This document shows, one piece after another, positions 1 to 8,831 of a DNA stretch of 64,000 bases. Source of the stretch: Xanthobacter dioxanivorans (GTDB taxonomy: Bacteria; Pseudomonadota; Alphaproteobacteria; Rhizobiales; Xanthobacteraceae); the NCBI RefSeq assembly GCF_016807805.1, contig NZ_CP063362.1, forward strand, positions 2,832,501 through 2,896,500, in the 5' to 3' direction. The first letter of the stretch is position 1. Each line of letters starts with the position of its first letter. The position numbers were made by a program, and so were the translations under genes. The notes beneath the pieces were generated by a model. The model did no database searches, had not been told where the DNA came from, and saw nothing but the letters and a program-made list of their open reading frames with translations.

Positions 1-393
1 CAGGCGAAGATTTTGGCCGCTCACCCGCAAGGCTTACACCCTTTGGGCTTCGCGCAAAGCTCGCTGCTCGGCAACTGCCGGTCTTTTCTGACCATTCGTT
101 GTGGCGGAGCTTTGGAGAAACGACATCTCGCCGTGGGGCGGCGTCGCTTCGGTGTGGCGGCTTATAGGGGGACGAGACTCGACCTGTCAATACCCGCGTT
201 GCGAAAAGGCTGAGGCCGGCGGGGCTGTGGAAAACTCGGACAACTGCCGCCGCGCGGGCGCTGCCCGAGGTGGGAAAAACGTTATTTTATAAGGGACTGG
301 CCAGCATTTTGCAGGGATCTTCGGCGCGCAGTCGGGAGCGCGTCCGTGGCGGCACGCTCCCGGCGGCCCCCGCTCTTGCTCGACGTCTCCGGC
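1..393. other. Left-edge intergenic stretch, no gene recognised
   Basis: I find no convincing coding sequence here. The short open frames have no recognisable protein and lie next to stop-rich, lower-GC patches such as the ATTTTATAA stretch near 283-291. The region follows the 3' end of the ABC-F gene. A 7-bp inverted repeat (334-340 with 355-361, GGGAGCG/CGCTCCC) could be a weak terminator for that gene, but it has no T-run. Promoter elements for a gene left of the window could lie here and cannot be judged. Confidence 0.4.
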
Positions 394-2016
394 TCAGCTC
401 CTGAGGCCCGGCGCTTCCTGCCCGGTGCGTGCGACATACTCCGTGTAGCCGCCGGGATACTGGTGGATGCCGTCGGGCGTCAGTTCCAGCACTCGGTTGG
501 AGAGGGCTGCGAGAAAGTGCCGGTCATGCGAGACGAACAGCATCGTCCCCTCGTATTCGGCCAGTGATGCGATGAGCATCTCCTTGGTGGCCATGTCGAG
601 ATGGTTGGTCGGCTCGTCCAGCACCAGGAAGTTCGGCGGATCGTAGAGCATCTTCGCCATCACCAGGCGCGCCTTCTCGCCGCCGGACAGCACGCGGCAC
701 CTCTTTTCCGCGTCGTCGCCGGAAAAGCCGAAGCAACCAGCCAGCGATCGCAGCGAGCCCTGGCCGGCCTGCGGGAAGGCATCCTCCAGGGTCTCGAACA
801 CGGTGCGCTCGCCCTCGAGCAGGTCCATGGCGTGCTGGGCGAAGTAGCCCATCTTCACGCTGCCGCCCACCGCGACGCTCCCCGCGTCCGGCTGCGTGGT
901 GCCTGCCACCAGCTTCAGCAGGGTGGACTTGCCGGCGCCGTTGACGCCCATCACGCACCAGCGGTCCCGGCGGCGGACGTGGAAGTCGAGCCCTTCATAG
1001 ATGGTGCGGCTGCCATAGCTCTTGTGCACGTTCTTCAGGCTCGCCACGTCCTCGCCGGAGCGCGGCGCCGGCTGGAATTCGAACGAGACGCTCTCGCGGC
1101 GCCGGGGCGGCTCCACCCGGTCGATCTTCTCCAGTTTCTTCACCCGGCTCTGCACCTGCGCGGCATGGGAGGCGCGGGCCTTGAAGCGCTCGATGAACTG
1201 GATTTCCTTGGCCAGCATGGCCTGCTGGCGCTCGAACTGGGCCTGCTGCTGCTTCTCGTTCAGCGCCCGCTGCTGGGCGTAGAAGTCATAGTCGCCCGAA
1301 TAGGTGGTGAGCGCGCCGGCGTCGATCTCCACGATCTTGGTGACGATGCGGTTCATGAAGGCGCGGTCGTGCGAGGTCATCATCAGCGCGCCGTCATAGC
1401 CCTTCAGGAAGGCCTCCAGCCAGATGAGGCTCTCGATGTCCAGATGGTTCGACGGCTCGTCCAGCAGCATCGCATCCGGGCGCATGAGGAGGATGCGGGC
1501 CAGCGCCACGCGCATCTTCCAGCCGCCCGAGAGCTTGCCCACGTCGCCGTCCATCATCTCCTGGCTGAAGCCGAGGCCCGCCAGCACCTCCGCCGCCCGG
1601 CCCTCCAGCGCATAGCCGCCCAGTTCCTCGAAGCGGGCCTGCACCTCGCCGTAACGCTCGACGAGTTCATCCATCTCGTCGGCGCGGTCCGGGTCGCCGA
1701 GGGCGGTTTCCAGCTCTTTCAGCTCGGCGGCGACGACGCTCACCGGGCCGGCGCCGTCCATCACTTCGGCCAGCGCGCTGCGGCCGCTCATCTCGCCCAC
1801 GTCCTGGCTGAAATAGCCGATGGTGATGCCGCGATCGACGGAGACTTGCCCCTCGTCCGGCGGCTCCTGCCCGGTCATCATGCGGAACAGCGTCGTCTTG
1901 CCCGCGCCATTGGGACCGACGAGACCCACTTTCTCGCCCTTCAGCAGGGCCGCGGAGGCCTCGATGAAGACGATCTGTTTGCCGTTCTGCTTGCCGATGT
2001 TGTCGAGACGAATCAT
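394..2016 (-). CDS. ABC-F family ATPase (ribosome-associated translation factor type)
   Basis: A soluble tandem-ATPase protein of 540 residues with no membrane domain, as in the ABC-F family (EttA, Uup, YbiT). The first nucleotide-binding domain has the Walker A GPNGAGKT at residues 34-41 and the signature LSGGW near 163. The second has GVNGAGKS near 357 and LSGGEKAR near 440, and both carry the Walker B-D-loop LLDEPSNHLD/LVLDEPTNHLD typical of this family. The charged stretch between domains (about 240-320) matches the P-site tRNA interaction linker. Family members act at the ribosomal E site in the cytosol. I cannot decide between Uup- and YbiT-like subgroups. The gene stands alone, divergent from the importer gene at 2370. 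Confidence 0.93.
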   Translation of the reverse strand: MIRLDNIGKQNGKQIVFIEASAALLKGEKVGLVGPNGAGKTTLFRMMTGQEPPDEGQVSVDRGITIGYFSQDVGEMSGRSALAEVMDGAGPVSVVAAELKELETALGDPDRADEMDELVERYGEVQARFEELGGYALEGRAAEVLAGLGFSQEMMDGDVGKLSGGWKMRVALARILLMRPDAMLLDEPSNHLDIESLIWLEAFLKGYDGALMMTSHDRAFMNRIVTKIVEIDAGALTTYSGDYDFYAQQRALNEKQQQAQFERQQAMLAKEIQFIERFKARASHAAQVQSRVKKLEKIDRVEPPRRRESVSFEFQPAPRSGEDVASLKNVHKSYGSRTIYEGLDFHVRRRDRWCVMGVNGAGKSTLLKLVAGTTQPDAGSVAVGGSVKMGYFAQHAMDLLEGERTVFETLEDAFPQAGQGSLRSLAGCFGFSGDDAEKRCRVLSGGEKARLVMAKMLYDPPNFLVLDEPTNHLDMATKEMLIASLAEYEGTMLFVSHDRHFLAALSNRVLELTPDGIHQYPGGYTEYVARTGQEAPGLRS

Positions 2017-2369
2017 GCGTGCGCGATCTCTTTGGAAGCTCTAGGCGCGCCAATAGGCCATGTGGCGGCCCCGGGGAAGGGCGGGCCGGAGGCGGGGGCG
2101 CGAGGTGGCGGCGGCATTGCGTCTCGGCGCGGCGCGGGCGGTCCGCCGGAGTCTGCGATTTGACATGGCTGTCGGCCGAAATAACTATATGGTTAGATAA
2201 ATGAGAGGCTGGTTCTCCTGATCCCGATCTGCGCCAGTCCCTTCTCCGATGGGGCGGCGGCATGGGGCGCAGGCCCGGTCTCAGGCGATGAAGCGCGGCG
2301 CCAACCGCGATCGCACCAGGACTGTACAAGACGCGCAAAAGGCGCGCTGGGGTCAAACGGGAGGAAGAC
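2017..2369. promoter_or_regulatory. Divergent intergenic region with operator copy 1
   Basis: This non-coding stretch separates the ABC-F gene (minus) from the substrate-binding protein gene (plus). It holds a palindrome, TAACTA-TA-TGGTTA, at 2182-2195, one mismatch from the consensus repeated at four other places in the catabolic island. The ribosome-binding site for the downstream gene is clear: GGGAGGA about 6 bases before the ATG at 2370. No other gene is visible. Confidence 0.6.
2182..2195. promoter_or_regulatory. Putative TetR operator, copy 1 (TAACTA-TA-TGGTTA)
   Basis: Two 6-base half-sites with a 2-base centre. The left arm is the exact consensus TAACTA and the right arm has one change. 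It sits about 175 bases upstream of the substrate-binding protein start. It was recognised only by comparison with the better copies at 3462, 8676, 11242 and 15434. Confidence 0.5.
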
Positions 2370-3362
2370 ATGAGGCTCAAAGCAAGAGTGGGCGCATGGC
2401 TCTGCGCCGCGGCAGCGCTCGTCGCGACCGCCGGCGTGGCGTCGGCGGCGGACAAGGTGATCCTGCTGCTCAACTGGTACAATTACGGTGAGCACGCGCC
2501 CTTCTACCTGGGCATCGACAAGGGTCATTTTGCCAAGGAGGGCATCGACCTGGAAATCCAGGAAGGCCGGGGCTCCGGCGTCACGGTGCAAGCCACGGCG
2601 GCCGGCTCCGCCACCTTCGGCTACGCCGACTTCGGCACCATGGTGAAGGCGGCGGTGAAGGGCGCGCCCATCAAGGCGGTGGGAGTCATGCTCCAGAAGA
2701 GCCCCATGGCGGCCGAGGGCTTCGCCGACAAGAACATCCGCACCCCCAAGGACGTGATCGGCAAGACCGTGGTGTCCACTCCGGGCGACAGCTTCTCGCA
2801 GCTCTGGCCGGCGCTGCTGAAGGTGAATGGCATCGACGAGAAGCAGGTGAAGGTAATCTCCGGCGACGCCGCCACCAAGCGCAACGCGGTGATCTCCGGC
2901 CAGGCCGACTTCCTGCTCGGCAACGTGAACGACCAGAAGCCGCTCATTGAGGAGGCCACCGGCAAGCCGGTCCATGCCATGCTGTTCGCCGACTTCGGCG
3001 TGAACACCGTCAACGGCGCCTTCATCACCCGGCCCGACCTCCTGGCCAGCAACCGGGACCTGGTGGAACGGTTCCTGCGCGCGGCGCAGAAGTCGGTCGA
3101 GGAGGCAAAGCAGAACCCTGAGGCGGCCGTGGACGCCATGCTGAAGGTGAACCCCAAGGCCGGCAAGCGCGAGACGCTGCTCGCGAGCTGGACGGTGACC
3201 GTCCCTCTGCTGCACACCGCGCTGACGCAGAACAAGCCGGCGCTCTGGACCGACCCGAAGGACGTCTCCGGCACGCTGGACATCCTGTCCAAGTACAGTG
3301 GCGTGGAGGTCGATCCCGCCCAGGTAGACAAGTTCTACACCAACGATTTCCTGCCGAAGTAG
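2370..3362 (+). CDS. ABC importer substrate-binding protein, NMT1/TauA type
   Basis: A periplasmic binding protein of 330 residues. A Sec signal peptide (about residues 1-26, ending ASA-A) precedes a mature part beginning with the NMT1/THI5/SsuA-like pattern (LLLNWYNYGEHAPFYLGIDK). The family binds small organic ligands such as sulfonates, pyrimidine precursors and aromatic acids and delivers them to a SsuC/SsuB-like permease and ATPase. Matching ATPase and permease genes lie 11 kb away at 13744-15389, and both ends of the island share the same putative operator, so I infer they form one importer. The start has a good RBS (GGGAGGA). The ligand cannot be read from the sequence. Confidence 0.88.
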   Translation: MRLKARVGAWLCAAAALVATAGVASAADKVILLLNWYNYGEHAPFYLGIDKGHFAKEGIDLEIQEGRGSGVTVQATAAGSATFGYADFGTMVKAAVKGAPIKAVGVMLQKSPMAAEGFADKNIRTPKDVIGKTVVSTPGDSFSQLWPALLKVNGIDEKQVKVISGDAATKRNAVISGQADFLLGNVNDQKPLIEEATGKPVHAMLFADFGVNTVNGAFITRPDLLASNRDLVERFLRAAQKSVEEAKQNPEAAVDAMLKVNPKAGKRETLLASWTVTVPLLHTALTQNKPALWTDPKDVSGTLDILSKYSGVEVDPAQVDKFYTNDFLPK

Positions 3363-3461
3363 GACGCATTCACGCCGCGCCGCCATGCTCTTTCGACGGG
3401 CATGGCGGCGAGCGGCGTGGCGCGGGCGCATTGACAGGCCGATGATGCGCTTCGTAATATC

Positions 3462-3475
3462 TAACTAGATAGTTA
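3462..3475. promoter_or_regulatory. Putative TetR operator, copy 2 (TAACTA-GA-TAGTTA)
   Basis: A perfect 6+2+6 inverted repeat ending 14 bases before the ATG at 3490 and directly upstream of its RBS (AAGGGA). Its position suggests it overlaps the transcription start or the -10 region, so a bound repressor would block transcription of the three-gene unit that follows. Confidence 0.65.
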
Positions 3476-3489
3476 AGTAAGGGAACGTC

Positions 3490-4296
3490 ATGGTCGCCGG
3501 TCATGCCCGCCTCTTTGCCATCATCGGTGATCCGATCCATCACGTGCGCACGCCGGCGGTCTTCAACGCCTATTTTGCCGAGCATTCCATCGGCGCCGTC
3601 TGCGTGCCCATCCACATCCGCCCCGAGGCGCTGGAGGCGGGATTTGCCGGCCTGAAGGCCATGGCCAACCTGGACGGCTTCATCGTCACCGCGCCTCACA
3701 AGGAGCGGGTGGCGGGGCTGGTGGACCGGCTGGAGGGCGACGGGGCACTCGTCGGGGCCGTCAACACGGTGCGGCGCGAGCCGGACGGCTCGTTCACGGG
3801 AACCATGCTGGACGGCCACGGCTTCGTCGCCGGGCTGGCGCGAGCCGGCCATGGTGCGGCAGGCCGCAGCGTCTATATCGCCGGAGCGGGAGGCGCGGCG
3901 CGCGCGCTGGCGTTCGCCCTCGCCGGCGCCGGCATCGCCCGCCTCACCATCCACAACCGCACCCGTGCGCGTGCGGAGGCGCTGCTGGCTGCGGTGGAGA
4001 CCGCCTATCCCCGCATCGAGCTGGCGCTCGGCACCCGTGATCCGCGCGGCCACCACATGGCGGTGAACGCCACGCCCCTCGGCCTCGAGCCCGGGGACGG
4101 CTTTTCCTTCGACGTGGACCTGGTGGAGCCGCCGACCCTCGTGGCCGAGGTGCTGATGAAGCCCGAAACCACGGCGCTGCTCCACGCGGCTTCAGCGCGC
4201 GGCTGCCCGATCCACCAGGGCCGGCACATGCTGGACGGACAGCGCGACCTGATGATGGCCTATTTCGGCCTCGCCCGCCCCGCGGCCGCCGCCTGA
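3490..4296 (+). CDS. Shikimate dehydrogenase-like oxidoreductase (catabolic paralogue)
   Basis: A 268-residue protein with the two-domain AroE fold: an N-terminal substrate domain and a Rossmann domain with GAGGAARA near residues 136-143. The general-base lysine is kept (VTAPHK) and so is the aspartate of the DG motif (MLDGHG). However, the shikimate-binding SxSP motif reads VRTP and the usual NTDG reads MLDG, so shikimate itself is unlikely to be the substrate. It is first in a tight unit with a ferredoxin and a 2-keto-4-pentenoate-hydratase-like gene, and an operator palindrome covers its promoter. I infer an NAD(P)-dependent dehydrogenase acting on a cyclic hydroxy acid in catabolism. It is not a confident aroE. 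Confidence 0.8.
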   Translation: MVAGHARLFAIIGDPIHHVRTPAVFNAYFAEHSIGAVCVPIHIRPEALEAGFAGLKAMANLDGFIVTAPHKERVAGLVDRLEGDGALVGAVNTVRREPDGSFTGTMLDGHGFVAGLARAGHGAAGRSVYIAGAGGAARALAFALAGAGIARLTIHNRTRARAEALLAAVETAYPRIELALGTRDPRGHHMAVNATPLGLEPGDGFSFDVDLVEPPTLVAEVLMKPETTALLHAASARGCPIHQGRHMLDGQRDLMMAYFGLARPAAAA

Positions 4297-4338
4297 GGCC
4301 CGAATGCGCCGCGCCGAGCGGCGGAAAGGAGGAGGCCC

Positions 4339-4671
4339 ATGGCCTATGTGGTCACCGAGAACTGCATTCGCTGCAAATATACGGACTGTGTGGAGGTCTG
4401 CCCCGTCGACTGCTTCTACGAGGGGGAAAACATGCTGGTCATCAATCCGGATGAATGCATCGACTGCGGCGTGTGCGAGCCGGAATGCCCGGCCGATGCC
4501 ATTCGCGCGGAAGGCGAGGATGGCCATGCCCAGTGGCTGGAGCACAACCGCGCCTATTCCGCCGTCTGGCCCAACCTGACCCGGCGCCTGCCGGCCCCGG
4601 AGGATGCGGACAGCTGGAACGGCGCGGCAGGCAAGCGGGAGGCGTTCAATCCGGCGCCGGCCGAGCGATGA
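4339..4671 (+). CDS. fdxA: 7Fe (3Fe-4S/4Fe-4S) ferredoxin, FdxA type
   Basis: A 110-residue cytosolic electron carrier starting [16 protein letters not shown]. The N-terminal cysteines (CIRCKYTDC...CP) and the second cluster motif [12 protein letters not shown] match the 7Fe ferredoxins of Azotobacter FdI/FdxA type, and the length is typical. An RBS (GGAGG) precedes the ATG. It lies between a dehydrogenase-like gene and a hydratase-like gene and overlaps the latter by 4 bases (ATGA), so it is translationally coupled. With the ferredoxin-NADP reductase at 11344 it could supply low-potential electrons to the island's reductases. This partnership is inference. Confidence 0.92.
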   Translation: MAYVVTENCIRCKYTDCVEVCPVDCFYEGENMLVINPDECIDCGVCEPECPADAIRAEGEDGHAQWLEHNRAYSAVWPNLTRRLPAPEDADSWNGAAGKREAFNPAPAER

Positions 4672-5444
4672 CGCCCGCCGCCACGGCGTCGCTGGCCGCG
4701 CGCCTGTCGGCGGCACGGGCCGCCGCCCACGCGTTCGCCGACTGGGACGCGCCGGCATACGCGCTGCCCGAAGATCCGGACGCGGCCTATGCCGTGCAGG
4801 CCGAGATCATCCGCCTGTCCGGCGGGCCGGTGCGCGGCTGGAAGGTCACAGCGCTGAAGCGCGAGGATCAGGGCGCCTACGGTGGCGACCGTCCGGTGGC
4901 TGGCCCCCTCCTCGCCGCGGCGGTCCATGCCTCGCCGGCGACGCTCCCTTTGTCGGGCTTTCTCACGCCCATGCTGGAATGCGAGTTCGCCTTCGTGCTC
5001 GGCCGCGATCTGCCACCGCGTTCCGCGCCCTACGATCTCGACGCCGTGGCGCAGGCGGTGGACGCGGTGGTGGCAGCCTTCGAGATCGCCGACGGGCGGG
5101 TTCCAGCAGGCGCGCCGGGGCCGCTGCGTCTCGCCGACAGCATGGGCAACGGGGCTTTCGTGCATGGCGTGCCGATCCGCGACTGGCGCGGGCTCGACCG
5201 GGCCGGCCCGGTGGTGCTGCGCCTCGACGGCGCGGTGGTGGAGGAAGGCTCGGGCAGGCGCATCCTCGGCGATCCGCTGAAGGCGGTGCAGGCGCTGGCC
5301 AACGCCCAGCCTTTGGCGGGTTCCTTGCGCGCCGGCCAGATGATCACCACCGGAACCGCCACCATGCCGTTGCGCCTCACGCGTCCCGGCCTCGCGCAGG
5401 CGGATTTCGGCCCGCTCGGCACCATCGCGGTGGCGATCGGCTGA
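4668..5444 (+). CDS. 2-keto-4-pentenoate hydratase-like protein (FAH family)
   Basis: A 258-residue protein of the fumarylacetoacetate hydrolase/2-oxopent-4-enoate hydratase superfamily (MhpD/CatM-like length). The metal-binding Glu-x-Glu is visible as ECEFAFVLG, followed by the conserved AFEIADGR and the C-terminal GTATMPLRL region. Enzymes of this fold hydrate or decarboxylate 2-oxo-enoic acids in meta-cleavage pathways. The ATG at 4668 overlaps the ferredoxin stop (ATGA). An in-frame upstream start would overlap the ferredoxin gene extensively and is rejected. It ends 3 bases from the convergent crotonase gene. Confidence 0.85.
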   Translation: MTPAATASLAARLSAARAAAHAFADWDAPAYALPEDPDAAYAVQAEIIRLSGGPVRGWKVTALKREDQGAYGGDRPVAGPLLAAAVHASPATLPLSGFLTPMLECEFAFVLGRDLPPRSAPYDLDAVAQAVDAVVAAFEIADGRVPAGAPGPLRLADSMGNGAFVHGVPIRDWRGLDRAGPVVLRLDGAVVEEGSGRRILGDPLKAVQALANAQPLAGSLRAGQMITTGTATMPLRLTRPGLAQADFGPLGTIAVAIG

Positions 5445-5447
5445 TCT

Positions 5448-6227
5448 TCACTCCCCGAACGTGGCCGGCCGCTTCTCGACGAAAGCGGCGATGCCCTCGT
5501 GGCGCCCGCGATCGGACATGCACAGGACGTGCAGCTCGTTTTCGTGGCGGATGCCGGCTTCGAGCGGCATGGAGAGGGCGGCGCGCGTGGCCGCCTTCAC
5601 CGCCTGCGTCGCCACCGGGCTGAAGGCGGCGATGCGCTGCGCCAGCGCCGCCACGTGGGCGTCGAGGGCCTCGTCCGCCACGACGTCCTCCACGAGGCCG
5701 ATGCTGAGCGCCTGTCCGGCCGCGATGGTGTCGCCGGAAAGCAGCAGGCGCATGGCCTGCCCATAGCCCACGAGGCGCGGCAGCATCTGCGAGGCCCCGC
5801 CGCCGCCGACCCAGCCGCGCGTGACCTCCGGCGCGCCGAGCCGCGCACTCGCTCCGGCGATGCGGATATCGGCACCGAGCGCGATCTCCAGCCCCCCGCC
5901 CAGCACCCAGCCGCGCAACGCGGCGATGACCGGCTTGCGCATGTCGCGCACCACCGCGGCATATTCCACCCGGCTGCGGAAGGCCCACAGATCGGTGATC
6001 TCGCCCAGGGCGTTCATGTCGGAACCGGCCGAGAAGGCGCGCGCTCCGCCGCCGGTGATGACCGCCACCCGGATGGCGGCATCGGCGTCGAGGGCGGCGC
6101 AGGCCTCCCCGAGGCTGCGGGCCATGGCGGGGGTGATGGCGTTATGCTTGCGCGGCCGGTCGATCACGATGCGGGCCACATGGCCCTCGCGCTCGATGCG
6201 GATCGCGCCGTCCATATCGTCGGCCAT
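5448..6227 (-). CDS. Enoyl-CoA hydratase/isomerase (crotonase family)
   Basis: A 259-residue crotonase-fold protein. The oxyanion-hole segments are seen as AGSDMNAL and GWVLGGGLEIALGAD, and a Glu is present at the expected place in LGAPEVTRG. The second catalytic Glu is not obvious (ALSIGLVEDVV), so the reaction could be hydration, isomerisation or hydrolysis of an acyl-CoA. A strong RBS (AGGAGG) precedes the ATG. It is last in the minus-strand unit OYE - dehydrogenase - crotonase, with 12 bases between it and the previous gene. Confidence 0.87.
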   Translation of the reverse strand: MADDMDGAIRIEREGHVARIVIDRPRKHNAITPAMARSLGEACAALDADAAIRVAVITGGGARAFSAGSDMNALGEITDLWAFRSRVEYAAVVRDMRKPVIAALRGWVLGGGLEIALGADIRIAGASARLGAPEVTRGWVGGGGASQMLPRLVGYGQAMRLLLSGDTIAAGQALSIGLVEDVVADEALDAHVAALAQRIAAFSPVATQAVKAATRAALSMPLEAGIRHENELHVLCMSDRGRHEGIAAFVEKRPATFGE

Positions 6228-6239
6228 GCGGGCCTCCTG

Positions 6240-7133
6240 TCAGCGGGCGGAACGCCGCTCGATTTCCTCGAACACGGCGGAGACGTCGCGGTCGGTGCCG
6301 CCGTGCGCCATCATGTCGGTGAAGATGGCCGCCATGGTGTCGAGCAGCGTGAGGGAGAGGCCGAGCTCCTGCGCCAGGGCCTGCGCCGTCCGCAGGTCCT
6401 TGAGCTGGTATTGGGCCGGTGAGCCGGGCACGAAGTCACGCGTGGCCATGCGGGCGCCGTGCAGGTTCAGCACCCGGGATTCGCCGAAGCCGCCCATCAG
6501 CGCGGTGCGCAGGCAGGACAGGTCGGCGCCGCCCCGGGCGGCGAAGGCGAACGCCTCCGCCACGCCGACCATGGCCGCGCCGACGATGATCTGGTTGGCG
6601 AGCTTGGCGAGCTGCCCCGTGCCGACGGGGCCGATGCGGGTGGACCGGCCCAGCGCCGCGAACACGGGAGCGAGGTCCGCCACCGCCGTCGCATCGCCGC
6701 CGGCCATGATGGCGAGCGTGCCGTCCCGCGCGCCGACCTCGCCGCCGGACACCGGGGCGTCCACATAGGCGATGGCGTGATGGGCGCAGATCTCCGCCTG
6801 GGCGCGGCAGGCCTCGACCGGGATGGAGCTCATCACCACCAGCGTCGCGCCCGGCGCCAGCACAGCCACGGCGGGGGACGGGCCGGAGAACAGCACCTCC
6901 TCCACCACGGCGCCGGTGGACAGCATCACCACCGCCACCCGCGCGCCACGCAGCGCGTCCTCAGCCGTCCCGGCCAGGGTCGCGCCGTGCTGCGCCAGCG
7001 GCTCGGCCTTGGCCGGGCTGCGGTTCCAGGCGCGGACGGCAAAGCCCGCCTCAGCGAGGCGGCGGGCCATGTGGCCGCCCATGATGCCGGTGCCGAGGAA
7101 CGCCACGGCGCTGCCCGGCGAGACCTCCGTCAT
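6240..7133 (-). CDS. 3-hydroxyisobutyrate dehydrogenase-like NAD(P) oxidoreductase
   Basis: A 297-residue beta-hydroxyacid dehydrogenase. The N-terminal dinucleotide motif is GTGIMGGHMA (near residues 14-23), followed by the substrate-binding segment DAPVSGGEVGA and the catalytic-lysine motif GTGQLAKLANQ near residue 170. The family oxidises 3-hydroxyisobutyrate, tartronate semialdehyde, 6-phosphogluconate and similar hydroxy acids; the exact substrate is open. It lies 33 bases after the OYE-type gene and 12 bases before the crotonase gene, so the three are probably one transcript. Confidence 0.87.
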   Translation of the reverse strand: MTEVSPGSAVAFLGTGIMGGHMARRLAEAGFAVRAWNRSPAKAEPLAQHGATLAGTAEDALRGARVAVVMLSTGAVVEEVLFSGPSPAVAVLAPGATLVVMSSIPVEACRAQAEICAHHAIAYVDAPVSGGEVGARDGTLAIMAGGDATAVADLAPVFAALGRSTRIGPVGTGQLAKLANQIIVGAAMVGVAEAFAFAARGGADLSCLRTALMGGFGESRVLNLHGARMATRDFVPGSPAQYQLKDLRTAQALAQELGLSLTLLDTMAAIFTDMMAHGGTDRDVSAVFEEIERRSAR

Positions 7134-7166
7134 GCGCTTTCCCTTAGGTTCGGATCAGGCGGATGA

Positions 7167-8639
7167 TCAGGCGGTCTTGGCCGCCTTCTTGACCACGGCG
7201 AGCTGCTTGAACGCGTCGGACTGCTTGTAGGCGGCATCGAGCGGATAGCAGCCCGAGACGATGCCGTTGCGCGGCGCGGTGGTGCAGTCGGAGAAGGTGC
7301 GGCAGATCTTCTTTTTCTGCATCCCCCGGCCGGACAGCATGTCCAGCGGCAGTTCGGGATAGGACAGCACCATCCGCCCGAGGCCGACGAGGTCCGTCCA
7401 GCCCAGCCGCACCACCGCCTGCGCCACGTGGGGCAGGAATTCCTGCAGGTAGGTGTAGCCGGAGCCGAGCAGGGCGAAGTCCGGGAACCTCTGCTTGAGA
7501 TCCCGCACCACCGCCAGGTGCCGCATCACGCCCAGCAGAGGATCCTCCGGCGGGTGGTAGCCGTCGGACGGCGGGTAGCTCGCGGGGCGGGTGAGATGCG
7601 GGTTGTAATAGGGGCTGCCGAGGGTGACGTTGACGAGGCGGATGCCGAGGTCGCGCAGGATCTCGAAGAGCGCGAAGGTCTCCGACAGGTCGTAGGCGGT
7701 GGGGTCGTCGGCCTTGGTTCCGAAGCCGTAGATGTAGGGCCGTGCGCCGGCGTCGTCGTCGGGTACGCCGGGGCCGAGCGCGCCGGGAAGCGAGCGGGCC
7801 GGATCCGGCCGGAAGGCGATCATGTCGATGGCGCTGATGCGCGTGGCCAGCTTGAGGCCGGGGCAGGCGGCGCGGATGCCGGACACGAGCTCGCGCAGGA
7901 AGCGGGTGCGGTTCTCCAGCGAGCCGCCGAACGGGCCCGGCCGGGTCTTGGCGGAGAGGAATTCATGGCCGAGATAGCCATGGCAATGCTTCAGGTCGAC
8001 GAAGTCGTAGCCGCAGGCCTGCGCCCGCTTCGCTGCCACCACATAGTCGTCGATGAGCCGCCAGATGTCGTCGTCGGACAGGACCGGCTGGTCGGCGGTG
8101 CCGAACTTCCGATCGAGCACCGGGTGGCGGTAGAGGATGCGCGGTTCGAAGCGGCGGTTATCGTTGGGCTTGCAGAAGCGTCCCGAATGGGTGAGCTGCA
8201 GGCCGATGACCAGCCCGTCGTCGGTGCCGGCCGCCTGCCGGTGGGCGGAAACGACGGTCTCGCGCAGGTCGGCGATGGCGGCCTGCGTCGCCTCGCTCAT
8301 CACCAGCTGGAGCGGATTGGCTCGGCCGTCATGGCGCACCGCCACCGCCTCGCCGCCATAGATGAGCTTGGCGCCGCTGAGCCCGAAGCGCTGCCAGCGC
8401 CTTTTGGTGTTCTCCGTCGGAGCACCGTCGCGGGTGCCGTCCCATCCCTCCATGGGATGGATGGCAAAGCGGTTGCCGATGGTCATCCCGTCCACCACCA
8501 GCGGCGCGGCGAGGGGGGATTCCACGCCGCCGGCGACGATGTCGTCGCAGGGCATGTCGATGCCAAGCTCGGCGAGATGGGCGCGGAAGCCGGCGACGCC
8601 GCCAAACGAGGTGACCTTAGGGAAATCCCCATACTTCAT
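7167..8639 (-). CDS. NADH:flavin oxidoreductase, old yellow enzyme family
   Basis: A 490-residue protein with an FMN-binding TIM barrel (NRFAIHPMEGWDG, LKHCHGYLGHEFLS, SLENRTRFL) as in OYE and the N-terminal half of 2,4-dienoyl-CoA reductase. It lacks the C-terminal FAD/NAD domains of full 2,4-dienoyl-CoA reductases. Near residues 445-463 there are three cysteines in the spacing C-x5-C-x11-C rather than the usual C-x2-C-x3-C, so an intact [4Fe-4S] site is doubtful. The family reduces activated C=C bonds. The gene starts the minus-strand catabolic unit, with GAGGAG as RBS and an operator palindrome 37 bases upstream. Confidence 0.88.
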   Translation of the reverse strand: MKYGDFPKVTSFGGVAGFRAHLAELGIDMPCDDIVAGGVESPLAAPLVVDGMTIGNRFAIHPMEGWDGTRDGAPTENTKRRWQRFGLSGAKLIYGGEAVAVRHDGRANPLQLVMSEATQAAIADLRETVVSAHRQAAGTDDGLVIGLQLTHSGRFCKPNDNRRFEPRILYRHPVLDRKFGTADQPVLSDDDIWRLIDDYVVAAKRAQACGYDFVDLKHCHGYLGHEFLSAKTRPGPFGGSLENRTRFLRELVSGIRAACPGLKLATRISAIDMIAFRPDPARSLPGALGPGVPDDDAGARPYIYGFGTKADDPTAYDLSETFALFEILRDLGIRLVNVTLGSPYYNPHLTRPASYPPSDGYHPPEDPLLGVMRHLAVVRDLKQRFPDFALLGSGYTYLQEFLPHVAQAVVRLGWTDLVGLGRMVLSYPELPLDMLSGRGMQKKKICRTFSDCTTAPRNGIVSGCYPLDAAYKQSDAFKQLAVVKKAAKTA

Positions 8640-8675
8640 CGGCGGCTCCTCGGCAGCGTCGTCCCAACCGTGATG

Positions 8676-8689
8676 TAACTAGTTAGTTA
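8676..8689. promoter_or_regulatory. Putative TetR operator, copy 3 (TAACTA-GT-TAGTTA)
   Basis: A perfect 6+2+6 inverted repeat, 37 bases upstream of the OYE-type gene start and downstream of the TetR gene end. With this placement it can only act on the minus-strand OYE - dehydrogenase - crotonase unit. Confidence 0.68.
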
Positions 8690-8831
8690 AGTCACGTCGA
8701 GAATGCTGTCAATGCGCCGGGGCCGCGTCGACGATGCGATGGAAGCGACAACTCCGGCCCTGGCGACGTGCGCGTGGCGTCTGCCGAAGCGGGCGGAGCG
8801 GAAACGAGGCCGCCCGCCGGGGACAGGGCGG

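Noticed and set aside
1..393. Short plus-strand frames near the left edge
   Set aside because: They show no family pattern and no RBS, and overlap each other in different frames.
3490..4296. Annotation as the biosynthetic aroE
   Set aside because: The substrate-binding SxSP and NTDG motifs are not kept and the gene sits in a catabolic unit under the TetR palindrome.
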